This document shows positions 63,945 through 64,000 of a DNA stretch of 64,000 nt, in pieces. Each line of letters starts with the position of its first letter. Position 1 is the first letter of the stretch. The stretch covers positions 124,001 to 188,000 of the forward strand of contig NZ_BMHV01000003.1 in assembly GCF_014641495.1 (NCBI RefSeq), given 5' to 3'. This DNA is from Terasakiella brassicae. GTDB taxonomy: Bacteria; Pseudomonadota; Alphaproteobacteria; Rhodospirillales; Terasakiellaceae. The position numbers and the translations under genes are program-made. Under the pieces are notes generated by a model, which ran no database searches, had not been told where the DNA came from, and was given only the letters and a program-made list of their open reading frames with translations.

Positions 63945-64000
63945 ATCTAATCATAAAACGCAAACGGTCAACTGTTTGCGATTGCATAGGTGTGTCCAAT

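Noticed and set aside
1-64000. CRISPR arrays, tRNA/rRNA genes, insertion sequences and attachment sites.
   Set aside because: None was recognised; repeated short stretches in the synthase genes are conserved domain motifs, not mobile repeats.

Overview
The window is dominated by a hybrid non-ribosomal peptide / polyketide biosynthetic gene cluster from a Gram-negative bacterium. The Gram-negative call rests on a lipobox lipoprotein with a secretin domain, HlyD-type periplasmic adaptors and signal peptides. Moderate GC content and a PutA without an N-terminal DNA-binding domain suggest, without proving, an alphaproteobacterium. No species is claimed.

Layout. (1) 2-4467, plus strand: the 3' end of an unrecognised gene, then three tightly spaced genes for a periplasmic adaptor, a GAF-HlyD membrane fusion protein and an M50 metalloprotease-HlyD fusion. 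(2) 4514-7749, minus strand: two tandem, 4-nt-overlapping SyrD/PvdE-type ABC exporters, the likely export system for the product. (3) 7898-9429, plus strand: a type II thioesterase and a Sfp-type phosphopantetheinyl transferase, overlapping by 4 nt. (4) 9340-10653, minus strand: a class III aminotransferase of the 2,4-diaminobutyrate type, whose 3' end overlaps the transferase gene by 90 bp. (5) 10827-12635, plus strand: a lipoprotein combining TPRs with a secretin core. (6) 12909-16589, plus strand: putA with a clear terminator. (7) 62598 down to 16654, minus strand: one apparent ~46 kb operon of 11 genes, mostly overlapping or a few bases apart. It holds eight megasynthase genes plus a cobalamin-type radical SAM enzyme, a GCS2-family ligase and an Asp/Glu racemase. 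(8) 62894-63869, plus strand: a small two-helix membrane protein and a DUF697-like protein.

Megasynthases in operon order (letters used throughout): A = C-A-T-E (58048-62598); B = C-A-T, Leu-like pocket (54920-58045); C = truncated C-A-T-TE, aromatic-like pocket (49873-53178); D = KS-[no AT]-DH-KR-ACP-C-A-T-KS-AT-KR-T, Dab-like pocket (38107-49863); E = docking-C-A-T (34661-38110); F = KS-AT-KR split by a methyltransferase-T (29001-34655); G = docking-C-A-T-E, Gln-like pocket (24236-28999); H = KS-AT-DH-ER remnant-KR-ACP (16654-22350).

Reading the termini rather than the gene order gives a rotated assembly line, H > D > E > F > G > A > B > C. Only A and G end in epimerisation domains. Only A and B begin with the condensation domain type that accepts D-configured donors, so G must feed A and A must feed B. 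D and F end in the same acidic EExVL tail, and E and G begin with TubC-like docking domains. The only thioesterase is in C. This predicts a polyketide acyl chain, then a Dab-derived and a second statine-like gamma-amino-beta-hydroxy unit (the second C-methylated), then Gln(D), an unassigned D residue, Leu and an aromatic residue. The weak point is the C-to-TE step, because the condensation domain of C lacks its catalytic half.

A motif GGTGTATT recurs in three promoter regions of the cluster, in or beside inverted repeats, and may be a common operator. I see no pathway regulator, MbtH protein, TonB receptor, tRNA, rRNA, CRISPR array or insertion sequence. No intergenic gap exceeds 300 bp.
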